Positions 1 to 6,483 of a stretch of DNA of 9,815 nucleotides are shown one piece after another. Origin of the DNA: Bacteroidales bacterium (GTDB taxonomy: Bacteria > Bacteroidota > Bacteroidia > Bacteroidales > UBA7960); NCBI GenBank assembly GCA_007131895.1, contig SLPR01000509.1, positions 1 through 9,815 of the forward strand. The letters are read 5' to 3'. The notes under the pieces were generated by a model that saw only the letters and a program-made list of their open reading frames with translations, searched no databases and was not told where the DNA came from. The number at the start of each line of letters is the position of its first letter. The stretch's first letter is position 1. The position numbers were made by a program, and so were the translations under genes.

Positions 1-82
1 AATAACAGCAAGGTTTGAATGGTCTGCTGCGTAAGCTGGTGTTTGCTCGTCTGCAGAACTTCACAAAAGCAAAAGCATGCAA

Positions 83-125
83 AACAAAGCAGGAGGAAAA
101 ACAATTGTTTTCCTCCTGCTTTGTT
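83..125 (-). terminator. Strong intrinsic terminator, probably bidirectional
   Basis: Arms 83-100 and 108-125 are perfectly complementary (18 bp, core GCAGGAGGAAAA) around a 7-nt loop. Read on the minus strand, it lies about 45 nt beyond the stop codon of the surface-protein gene ending at 169, and T-rich sequence follows it (positions 82 down to about 60). On the plus strand it is followed by TTGTTCTT-type sequence through the arm, so it could also stop a gene entering from the left. Hairpin geometry and position make terminator the best reading. Confidence 0.8.
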
Positions 126-168
126 CTTATCCCATAACCGGGGTATGGTTATCTTTTAATACTATTGC

Positions 169-1875
169 TTATACCAGTCTTCTGAATCGAATAATGATAA
201 ATGTAAGGATAAGCAGTATCCCCAAATAAATGGACCAGTTGGAAAGTGGTATTCCTGGTTCGGGACCGGGATCTGGATCTTCACCTTCTGTCCATGTAAA
301 TTGTGCTCCATCAGTGAAAGAGCCGATAACGGCATCTATGATGTCTTCACCCAGATTGGCGCCCTCAATGCAGAAGGTGGCGATTCCGCTGCTGTTGGTA
401 AAGGCAAATCCTGAGAGTGCGCTGTTGGGCCCGGTAATGTTAAAGTCTACCCTGACTCCTGCAACAGGATCTCCAAACTGGTCTTGCACCAAAGCTTCCC
501 AGCAATGTTCTGTACCTACAGGAGCCGAGCCGGTTTTGGGTGAGATGGCAATGGATGATACGGTTGCTACAGCTCCGAATGCCTGACCTCCCAGGTATCC
601 GTAAGAGTCAAAGCTGCCAAAGCCATACACCAGCAGCCCGATGGGAAGTGCGCTGGAGACAGAATGCACACCTGCTGAAACGGAAATCCGTGCACCGGAG
701 AAGGTTGTTCCCGGGATTGCTGTCCATGCGCTTTCCGGTACTACTACCCCATCAACCAGCACGGTACTTATGTTTGCTGTGGGGGAAGTGATGTTGAGGA
801 AGTTGATGGGAATATTTGGAGTACCGGCAGAAACAATATAATTGTTGAGAAACTGCTCATCCGGTGGCACCAGTGCAAAGAAGGGGTCGGAAATTACACC
901 ATCAGCCTCACTGCTCCTGGAGTATTGTCCTACCAGGATGGGGTTGTTGGAAGTAATCCTGTTGTAAGTGGTGCTTCCCAGTATGGTTTCATAAAATTGA
1001 CCGGCGCTCAGGGTGGCAACATTTACTCCGTTAATGTTCACCTGAGTTCCGCTTTGCTGTGCCATGATACGGAAAACGTCACCTGCCAGGCGGGTGGCCA
1101 GGGGGACAGTGAGGAAGCTTTGTCCCCAGCCACCAAGAGGAATCATTTGTTGTACCAGGTGGTCGCAAGCCCTGAGGTTGCCCGAGATATTGGTGCAGTC
1201 ATTGCCACCGAAAACACTTATGGGTTTATCAGCAACAACATATGATCCGGTATAGTCAGCATTGATAGTATTGGATCTGAGCTGGAAGGTTTGTCCGGCA
1301 TTCAGCACCACGTTTCCTGAAGATCCTGCAGTAAAACCGCCACCACTTGCTGTTGGGGTTATGGTTACAGAGGTATTATCTTCAGTAGCAACAATGGTCA
1401 TTTGTGAGTTGAGACTGGAAAAAGCTACATCACGCGTATAGGCCATCACATAATATTCAGTGCCAATGGCATCTACCGGAAGGGCCAGGTAGGCATCTGT
1501 GGTAGCATTTTGCTGATTCATTGCATAAACTGTAACAGGCACATCGGAAGTAATGTGGATACCCTTGTTTTCAACAACACCATTAGATTGAATATCTACC
1601 TGGTTGGGAAGATTAATGGTGGTTAAAGAGCCTGAAGCAACGTTTACCGTTGTATTAAACGCGGGGGTGGTGATGCTTATAGTTACCTCGGCATTGGCTT
1701 CAGCCGTAATGTAAAGTTGTCTCAATCCCGAGCTGCTAATATTTCCGGGAAAGCCGATCCAGAATTCTGTACCCTGGCTGCTTTGAGCGAATAGTGATCC
1801 CGAAAACAGGGACACCAGAAGCAAAGCAGAAAGCAGCAGCAGGCGTTTGGCTAAGTTTTGTATTGCATTGTTCAT
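169..1875 (-). CDS. Secreted IgGFc-binding-like surface protein with bacterial Ig-like domain and IPTL-CTERM-like C-terminal anchor
   Basis: 568 residues. Residues 1-30 form a Sec signal peptide (basic N-terminus, Leu-rich core, ending SGSLFA). The region of about 35-430 has the hallmarks of the IgGFc_binding N-terminal family: GTEFWIGFP at 35-43, ALPVDAIGTEYY at 131-142, CDHLVQQMIPLGGWG at 237-251, then DPFFALVPPDEQF and a closing GLLVYGFGSFDSYGY segment. Residues of about 437-528 look like a Big_1-type Ig domain (DQFGDPVAGVRVDF, then a SSGIATFC strand). An acidic Pro/Gly linker (529-541) leads to IPLSNW (542-547), a hydrophobic helix (about 548-562) and a basic tail RFRRLV. That layout resembles the IPTL-CTERM sorting signal and differs from a T9SS domain. 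The family name comes from similarity to an IgG Fc-binding mucin-like protein; actual IgG binding should not be assumed. A role in adhesion or at the cell surface is inferred. Second gene of a minus-strand pair, 34 nt after its partner. Confidence 0.85.
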   Translation of the reverse strand: MNNAIQNLAKRLLLLSALLLVSLFSGSLFAQSSQGTEFWIGFPGNISSSGLRQLYITAEANAEVTISITTPAFNTTVNVASGSLTTINLPNQVDIQSNGVVENKGIHITSDVPVTVYAMNQQNATTDAYLALPVDAIGTEYYVMAYTRDVAFSSLNSQMTIVATEDNTSVTITPTASGGGFTAGSSGNVVLNAGQTFQLRSNTINADYTGSYVVADKPISVFGGNDCTNISGNLRACDHLVQQMIPLGGWGQSFLTVPLATRLAGDVFRIMAQQSGTQVNINGVNVATLSAGQFYETILGSTTYNRITSNNPILVGQYSRSSEADGVISDPFFALVPPDEQFLNNYIVSAGTPNIPINFLNITSPTANISTVLVDGVVVPESAWTAIPGTTFSGARISVSAGVHSVSSALPIGLLVYGFGSFDSYGYLGGQAFGAVATVSSIAISPKTGSAPVGTEHCWEALVQDQFGDPVAGVRVDFNITGPNSALSGFAFTNSSGIATFCIEGANLGEDIIDAVIGSFTDGAQFTWTEGEDPDPGPEPGIPLSNWSIYLGILLILTFIIIRFRRLV

Positions 1876-1909
1876 AATACGTATTTTTTAAGTTTTGATT
1901 AAAAATTGA

Positions 1910-2365
1910 CTAGCGGGTTGCATTGACAGTAATGCTTCTGAATTCAAAATCCTGAATCCGGACAACCCTGGTAGGAGATACCATGGAAGAAAGAACCAGG
2001 CATTCTGTCTTGTCATAATCGCTGCAACTTCTGGCTTCGATAGTCCTGCCTGCTGCGAGGGTCAGCTCTTTCTCCGATGCAAAACCTTCTATGGTGCGCC
2101 TGGTGCTGGCATCAGTGAAAAACTCTTTCCAGTTTACCTGTACTTCGAAGTCATTTCTGTTAACAATCCTTAGCAATACTGCTTTCTGTCCGCTGCAGTT
2201 GTCTAACTTGTAATAGAAATCAACATTACTTGTTGATTGGTCGAGGATCCAGTCTTCTGACATTTCTGTGGTAAGACTCAGGCCTTCAGGGCTGAGGGCC
2301 ATGATATTGCTTCCCCAAAAAAACAACAGGGAAAGCAAAACCGGGATGATTGTGGATTTTTTCAT
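1910..2365 (-). CDS. Small secreted protein of unknown function
   Basis: 151 residues, not recognised. The ATG at 2365 gives a good signal peptide (MKKS, hydrophobic core to about residue 22, likely cut after NIMA), so it is exported. The mature part (about 128 residues) alternates hydrophobic and polar residues in a way that suggests a small beta-sandwich, for example AVLLRIVNRNDFEVQVNWKEFF at 62-83 and the late RTIEARSC and ECLVLSS strands. Three cysteines (57, 114, 122) could form a disulfide in the periplasm or outside the cell. There is no lipobox, T9SS domain or C-terminal anchor. It lies 34 nt upstream of the IgGFc-binding-like surface protein on the same strand, with no terminator between, so the two are probably co-transcribed and may work together. 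That partnership is inferred from gene order only. Confidence 0.8.
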   Translation of the reverse strand: MKKSTIIPVLLSLLFFWGSNIMALSPEGLSLTTEMSEDWILDQSTSNVDFYYKLDNCSGQKAVLLRIVNRNDFEVQVNWKEFFTDASTRRTIEGFASEKELTLAAGRTIEARSCSDYDKTECLVLSSMVSPTRVVRIQDFEFRSITVNATR

Positions 2366-2413
2366 TTTGAAAATAGTTTGGTGAAAAGTAAAAAAAGGTA
2401 ATTAAATCAATAC

Positions 2414-2421
2414 CAAATTTA
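2414..2421 (-). promoter_or_regulatory. Candidate Bacteroidota -7 promoter box (TAAATTTG)
   Basis: On the minus strand this reads TAAATTTG, an exact match to the TAnnTTTG -7 consensus of Bacteroidota primary-sigma promoters. It lies about 50 nt upstream of the start codon at 2365. No TTTG -33 element is seen 17-23 nt further upstream, so if it is a promoter it is a weak or activator-dependent one. The palindrome at 2464-2485 would then be centred near -68 relative to the expected start site. Confidence 0.4.
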
Positions 2422-2463
2422 GACAAAGACAAAATAAAACGGAAGTTTAAGCGGGGGTTTGTT

Positions 2464-2485
2464 GTTCGGATAAATTTATCCGAAC
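2464..2485. promoter_or_regulatory. Perfect 22-bp palindrome, candidate operator
   Basis: Half-site GTTCGGATAAA (2464-2474) is followed directly by its exact reverse complement (2475-2485), with no loop and no mismatch. A loop-free dyad is a poor RNA hairpin and a good site for a dimeric DNA-binding protein. It sits about 100 bp upstream of the minus-strand secreted-protein unit and about 43 bp upstream of its -7-like box, where an activator would bind. The protein that binds it is unknown. Confidence 0.5.
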
Positions 2486-2662
2486 TTTATTCTTTTTACG
2501 CACATAGTTAGGAGATAAAAATAATTAGTATAAAGAAGAAAGGGGGATCCCGGTAGAAATATCAGGTTTTGTGAGACTTGTAAAACAAAAGTGAAAACCG
2601 GACTGCTTGTCTTCTCGACCTTAGTGTGAAGTCTATCTGAAAACAATCTGGAAAAACAGTTC

Positions 2663-2699
2663 AATAAAAAGGGAGACCCACCGGATCTCCCTTTTTATT
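2663..2699 (-). terminator. Intrinsic terminator of the two-component operon
   Basis: Arms 2663-2676 (AATAAAAAGGGAGA) and 2686-2699 are perfectly complementary over 14 bp around a 9-nt loop. It lies about 52 nt past the stop codon of the response regulator on the minus strand, where the hairpin ends in a U-rich 3' side. On the plus strand a TTTATTTTTATT run also follows, so it could act in both directions, but no plus-strand gene lies upstream of it. Confidence 0.8.
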
Positions 2700-2750
2700 T
2701 TTATTCCTGCCCCTTTTGTTCTCTATTGTTCAAGCACCAGGTAATTGGGT

Positions 2751-3413
2751 TCAGGTTTCAATCAGTCCTCTTTCGATGGCATATTTCATCAGTCCTACAA
2801 TAGATTTTGTTTTTGTTTTGATGAAGATGTTGCGGCGGTGTGCTTCAACGGTGCGCTCACTGATAAAAAGCTTTTCTGCAATCTGTTCATTGCTCAGTTC
2901 TCTTGCAATAAGGTTAAGCACTTCGCTTTCCCTTGCTGACAGCACCGGTTTCTTTTCTTCTTTGGGTTCCGGGCTGTCGGGCGGACTGCTTAAGTTGTCC
3001 ATGATGATTTGCTGGGTATCGCGACCCAGGTATCTTTGGTTGTTGTGTACCACCCTGATGGCCTCTATTACTTCGTTCATCTTGGTGCGTTTCAGGATAT
3101 AGCCCGTTGCCCCGGCTTCTATCATGCGGGTAATGATAGAAATATCATTGTGCATGGTGAGGGCAATGATTTTTATTGTAGGGTACAACTCCTTGATTTT
3201 TAAAGCTGCATCAATCCCAGAGCTCCCGGGCATATTGATATCCATCAGGATAACATCCACAGGTCTGGCCTGCAGAAAAGAAAGGGCTTCCTGCATGGAA
3301 TTGGCACCCCCTTCAAATACAATATCATTTTCATCTTCGAGGAGTGATTTCAGCCCTTCAATCATGAGCTGGTGATCGTCAACTATCAATACTTTGATGG
3401 GTTCTCCTGACAT
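2751..3413 (-). CDS. NarL/FixJ-family response regulator (receiver + LuxR-type HTH)
   Basis: 220 residues, normal for the family. The receiver domain (about 5-122) has the acidic pair D12/D13, phospho-acceptor D58 in MDINMPGSSG, T86 and K108, so all catalytic residues are present. A Pro/Glu/Lys-rich linker (143-156) connects to a LuxR-type helix-turn-helix (about 157-219; LSARESEVLNLIARELSNEQ start, then the recognition region SERTVEAHRRNI). It should be phosphorylated by the adjacent kinase and then bind DNA as a dimer in the cytoplasm. The start codon at 3413 lies inside the 3' end of the kinase gene (35-nt overlap), which points to translational coupling and a fixed pairing of the two proteins. 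Target genes cannot be read from the sequence. Confidence 0.95.
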   Translation of the reverse strand: MSGEPIKVLIVDDHQLMIEGLKSLLEDENDIVFEGGANSMQEALSFLQARPVDVILMDINMPGSSGIDAALKIKELYPTIKIIALTMHNDISIITRMIEAGATGYILKRTKMNEVIEAIRVVHNNQRYLGRDTQQIIMDNLSSPPDSPEPKEEKKPVLSARESEVLNLIARELSNEQIAEKLFISERTVEAHRRNIFIKTKTKSIVGLMKYAIERGLIET

Positions 3414-5367
3414 TTTGTGTGGGGTTTAAGGGTATTACAATGCTTATGATGGTGCCTCTTGCAGGATTGGAATCAATATGAATGCTGCCATTGAGGTTTT
3501 CGATGCGGGTTTTCATGTGGGTAAGCCCATGTCCACTATGACCATTGAGATTTGTCATGTCAAATCCAATCCCGTTATCTTCTGCCATGAGCGTGATTTC
3601 ATTGTTACCTTGCGCAATTTGCAAAGATAGTTGACTGGCATTGGAATGTTTGATGGTGTTGTTGAGGATTTCCTGTATGGCCCTGAAAAGGGTATTTTCC
3701 ACCAGGCTGTTGAGCTTGCCCTCCAGTCCGAAGGTTTCAAAACTCATTTGTAATTGGTGGCTTTGGTTAACCTGGTCGGTAAGGTTTTTCAGAGCCCCCT
3801 TCAATCCTCTTTCCGAAAGCAGTGAAGGAGCCAGATTGTGCGAAATGTTGCGCACTTCAGCGAAAGCTTCATCAACACTCCTCATCACTGCGTTGAGCAA
3901 TTCTGTTCTTCTTGGTTCGGCAATATCCTTCTTTTTTTGCAGTACGCTAACATTAAGCCCTGCAACAGAAAGCAGCTGTCCAAGGCCGTCGTGCAATTCC
4001 TGTCCGATACGCTTGCGCTCCTGAATTTCTGCTTCTACTGCGGCATGCGACTTTTTCTCGGTAAGCTCTATGATGGTTTGCTGCAACTTAACTCTTTGAT
4101 GGTTTCGATGGTTTAGGTATATGAAATACAAACCGGTAATGGCCAGTATGAAAACCAAAACAGCAAACCAAAGCAAATTGTTCTTTTTGCTGATGGCCAG
4201 CTCCTTGCGTTCCAGCTCGAGTTGTTGCAGCTGGTTGGTTTGGCTTAGACTGCTGATCTCAAAATCATAGATCTGGTGCAGGATGGTCTGGTTGAGCAAC
4301 TCTTCCTTAATTTTGATATGTTCTCTGTAATGATAAAAGCTGTTTTCGAAATCACCCATGGCTTCATAAATATTGGAAAATACCATGTGCGTGCTGCTTT
4401 GCAGGGTAAGGCTGCTTAAGTCAGTGGCAGTTTGCATGGCTTTCCGGGTCAGTTGTAATGCTTCACTTTTCTTTTCCGACTCAAGGAGCGATTTGGAGAT
4501 ACCCAGCAGGGAGGATGCATAATAAGACTGATGGTTGATCTTAAGGGCGATATCACGGCTTTTTTCAAAATATGCAATGGCATGGGGAATCTGTTGGATG
4601 GAAAGGTAAATATTTCCTTTGCCCTGGTAAGATATGCACAGTCCGAACTGATTGTTGGCAGATTCTGAAAGGGTTATGGACCGGTTGGTGTAGTAAAGAG
4701 CAGAATCAAATTCGTTGTTCACCGTGTGGATGTGTGCAATATTGGAAAGCGAGGCAATGGTTCCCAGGGTGTCCTTTTTGTGTGAAAAACTTTGTAAAGC
4801 CCGTCTGAACTGCGACATGGCTTTGTCATAGTTTTTAAGATCACCATAAAGCAACCCGATGTTGTTGTGGGTGATGGCTTTTTTCTGTTCGTCGCCTAAA
4901 TAACTATAGTAGTTGAGGGCCTCCGTAAAATAGGAAAGAGCGTTTTTGTAGTTTCCGATCTGGTTGTTTACAATACCTATATTATTGTGCAGGTCTGCCA
5001 GTTGCTTGTAGTTGTTCTCTTTTTTAGCCTTGGCCAGTGCGCGTGAGTAATAATCCAGGGCCTGCACAAAGTTCTCCTCAAAAGAATAGGAAGATCCGAT
5101 ATGCTTTAGCAGCTCGGTGTGGGTTTCTGTTTTATTTTCATCAAGGGTGTCCAGGATGGTTTGCGCCAGCTTCCTGGCATCAGGTGGGCTCGAATGCAGC
5201 AAACTAAAAATATCATCAAGCAAGGCTTCGGTGCTTTTTTGCTGACCAGGCAACGGTTCTTTTGCTTTTTCTATCGCAAATACAGGCCCGCAGGGCATGC
5301 AGAGAATGAACATCATCATCCAGACAAGAAAGAATCTTTTGAAGAATGAAATCCTGTCGTGGTGCAT
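3379..5367 (-). CDS. TPR-containing membrane sensor histidine kinase (HisKA_3 / HATPase_c)
   Basis: 662 residues from the chosen ATG at 5367; an in-frame ATG at 5415 adds 16 residues but buries the signal peptide. Residues 1-31 are a signal peptide or N-terminal membrane segment (RISFFKRF, then a Met/Phe-rich core ending GPVFA). Residues of about 85-360 hold about seven tetratricopeptide repeats (for example HNNIGIVNNQIGNYKNAL), predicted to be periplasmic. A coiled-coil-like stretch (about 365-395) and one transmembrane helix (about 398-417) follow. The HisKA_3 dimerisation domain carries the phospho-histidine H459 in ERKRIGQELHDGLGQ. The ATPase domain has N569/N570 in the N box, EDNGIGFD (596-603) in G1 and GHGLTHMKTRI (from 612) in G2, so the kinase looks intact. 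The TPR part may sense a protein or peptide ligand; the signal is unknown. It overlaps the response regulator gene by 35 nt. Confidence 0.93.
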   Translation of the reverse strand: MHHDRISFFKRFFLVWMMMFILCMPCGPVFAIEKAKEPLPGQQKSTEALLDDIFSLLHSSPPDARKLAQTILDTLDENKTETHTELLKHIGSSYSFEENFVQALDYYSRALAKAKKENNYKQLADLHNNIGIVNNQIGNYKNALSYFTEALNYYSYLGDEQKKAITHNNIGLLYGDLKNYDKAMSQFRRALQSFSHKKDTLGTIASLSNIAHIHTVNNEFDSALYYTNRSITLSESANNQFGLCISYQGKGNIYLSIQQIPHAIAYFEKSRDIALKINHQSYYASSLLGISKSLLESEKKSEALQLTRKAMQTATDLSSLTLQSSTHMVFSNIYEAMGDFENSFYHYREHIKIKEELLNQTILHQIYDFEISSLSQTNQLQQLELERKELAISKKNNLLWFAVLVFILAITGLYFIYLNHRNHQRVKLQQTIIELTEKKSHAAVEAEIQERKRIGQELHDGLGQLLSVAGLNVSVLQKKKDIAEPRRTELLNAVMRSVDEAFAEVRNISHNLAPSLLSERGLKGALKNLTDQVNQSHQLQMSFETFGLEGKLNSLVENTLFRAIQEILNNTIKHSNASQLSLQIAQGNNEITLMAEDNGIGFDMTNLNGHSGHGLTHMKTRIENLNGSIHIDSNPARGTIISIVIPLNPTQNVRRTHQSIDS

Positions 5368-5600
5368 TTTTGTGCCGGGGAATAAAAGTGTATATGTGAA
5401 TCTGTAAATGATCATTATTGTGCTGTTAATTGAGACGCCGCTTTCATTAAATACTTTTTCCGGACTTGGGAATTTCTTTTGGGTAAGCAGGACAAAAAAA
5501 GCTAACGCTTGACCGGGTTTATTGAAAAAGCCAGTTTTTAAAGCGGCATAAGATGCTAAATTATGACAAACTCACGAGAAAAAGCAGGAAAAATGATTTC

Positions 5601-5633
5601 TTTACAGGAAAATACGTGCCAGCACTAGTTTTG
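5601..5633 (+). promoter_or_regulatory. Candidate plus-strand promoter (TTTA-N21-TAGTTTTG)
   Basis: TAGTTTTG at 5626-5633 matches the TAnnTTTG -7 consensus exactly. TTTA at 5601-5604, 21 nt upstream, matches the -33 TTTG in three of four positions. It would give a leader of about 200 nt before the ATG at 5839. The -7 box falls inside the inverted repeat 5615-5661, so a repressor could occlude it. Support is sequence matching only. Confidence 0.3.
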
Positions 5634-5661
5634 CTTTGGTGAAGAAATAGCAACTGGCACG
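5615..5661. repeat. Inverted repeat CGTGCCAG...CTGGCACG
   Basis: Perfect 8-bp arms at 5615-5622 and 5654-5661. A second nested pair, TTGCT (5631-5635) and AGCAA (5649-5653), abuts the right outer arm. Together they could fold as one interrupted hairpin or act as spaced protein-binding half-sites. No T-run follows on either strand, so it is not a typical terminator. Confidence 0.4.
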
Positions 5662-5838
5662 AATTGGTTTAGGAAAACTTTTTACAGATATTTGTATTCT
5701 CTTACAAAGAAACAATAGTTCTCGCATGGCATCGGAAAGGTTAGTGAAAAAAGTATATTGTAAAGGAGTACATGACGATTGTTTTTTATCGGAACAGCAA
5801 TACCTCAAAATCATATTTTTACCTCAAATAAACACAAA

Positions 5839-6348
5839 ATGCAAAAAAAACTACTCATTAACATTGTAAATAAAATGTGCTCCTTTGGTCTGGTGGCGAT
5901 TTTGTCTATGACCTCACTTGCAGCACAGGAAACTATTCCTTCGACAGGAGGCGATGCAACGGGCAGTGGCGGCTCTGTGAGCTTTACCATTGGCCAGACT
6001 TTTTTTTCCAGTTACTCCCATGATTCGGGAACAGTGACAGAAGGGGTGCAGCAACCCTACGAGATTTTTATTATTACGAGTATTGATGAGATTGCTGGCA
6101 TTGAACTGCAAATGACTGCATATCCTAATCCGGTAAACGACATTCTCAACCTTAAAGTAGAGGAATCCCACCTGGAGGGATTAAGCTGGCAGCTTTACAA
6201 TGTGAGCGGTGCATTGTTGGGCAGTGGCAGAATCACTTCCTCAATTACCGGTATCAGTATGCAGGATAAAGAATCCTCTGTATATTTCCTGAGGGTGATA
6301 AAAAATAACACGGAAATCAAAACTTTCAAGATTTTAAAAAACCGATAG
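5839..6348 (+). CDS. Short secreted T9SS type A sorting-domain protein
   Basis: 169 residues. The ATG at 5839 is chosen because it opens a clean signal peptide (MQKKLL, hydrophobic core, likely cut near LAAQ at 27-30). The frame continues upstream only to a TTG at 5779, with nothing to support that start. Residues of about 35-80 carry the Gly/Ser-rich motif STGGDATGSGGSVSFTIGQ and EGVQQPYEI, a short module often seen in Bacteroidota exported proteins directly before a sorting domain. Residues of about 93-167 form the T9SS type A domain: YPNPVNDILNLKVE from 95, the WQLYNVSGALL strand, then VYFLRVIKNN and a KTFKILK end. It should cross the outer membrane through the type IX system and lose this domain. 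There is almost no passenger apart from the small Gly/Ser-rich module, so its function is unknown. First gene of a plus-strand group of exported proteins. Confidence 0.88.
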   Translation: MQKKLLINIVNKMCSFGLVAILSMTSLAAQETIPSTGGDATGSGGSVSFTIGQTFFSSYSHDSGTVTEGVQQPYEIFIITSIDEIAGIELQMTAYPNPVNDILNLKVEESHLEGLSWQLYNVSGALLGSGRITSSITGISMQDKESSVYFLRVIKNNTEIKTFKILKNR

Positions 6349-6412
6349 GTTTGCAGGTCCGCAAACGGGCAGCAACCATTGTTTTGCTCTTTCCGGCATC
6401 CTGCCGGGCAGG
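6349..6412 (+). other. Cluster of small hairpins between T9SS gene and first FISUMP gene
   Basis: Three short hairpins follow each other at about 4-nt spacing immediately after the TAG-containing end of the T9SS gene: GTTTGC/GCAAAC (6349-6354, 6361-6366), AGCAA/TTGCT (6371-6375, 6384-6388) and CCGGCA/TGCCGG (6393-6398, 6402-6407). The last overlaps an alternative CCTG/CAGG pairing (6400-6412). There is no U-run, so this is a possible mRNA stabiliser, processing site or weak rho-dependent end; the sequence does not settle it. Confidence 0.35.
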
Positions 6413-6483
6413 GCGTCTTAAACCATACAAAAACAGAGTTCATCATAAAAAATATATTAACACAAAACATTAAAACCTGTAAC

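Larger units (their letters stand above)
2366..2662. other. Non-coding upstream region of the minus-strand secreted-protein unit
   Basis: AT-rich stretch between the small secreted protein gene and the terminator of the two-component pair. It holds the likely promoter box (2414-2421) and a perfect 22-bp palindrome (2464-2485). From 2486 to 2662 I see no convincing gene, RNA or repeat; the one minus-strand reading frame there (2476-2664) lacks any recognisable domain and runs into the palindrome. Confidence 0.6.
5368..5838. other. Divergent intergenic region between kinase gene and T9SS cargo gene
   Basis: About 470 nt between the chosen kinase start and the ATG of the T9SS cargo gene. It must hold the promoters of both directions. 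I see one plus-strand promoter-like box inside an inverted repeat (5601-5661) and no exact TAnnTTTG on the minus strand. The short minus-strand frame at 5602-5814 has no recognisable features and is not called. No RNA gene is seen. Confidence 0.55.

Noticed and set aside
2..34. Possible tail of a plus-strand gene entering from the left (frame ending RFEWSAA then TAA)
   Set aside because: Only ten codons are visible and nothing identifies them; the bidirectional terminator at 83-125 is the only support.
2414..2425. CAAATTTAGACA shared with the leader repeat at 8351-8362
   Set aside because: A 12-nt AT-rich match is expected by chance a few times in a window of this size, and the flanks do not match.
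2476..2664. Minus-strand 62-codon frame upstream of the small secreted protein
   Set aside because: No signal peptide, domain or conserved look; it starts at the terminator stem and ends in the palindrome.
5602..5814. Minus-strand 70-codon frame in the divergent intergenic region
   Set aside because: Low-complexity composition without any motif; it covers the inverted repeat and the probable promoter region of the T9SS gene.
5779..5838. Longer N-terminus of the T9SS cargo starting at TTG 5779
   Set aside because: It would place 20 extra residues before a textbook signal peptide that starts at ATG 5839.
6379..6483. Longer N-terminus of the first FISUMP protein starting at TTG 6379
   Set aside because: It would bury the MKKLLTLFTALL signal peptide and run through the hairpin cluster.
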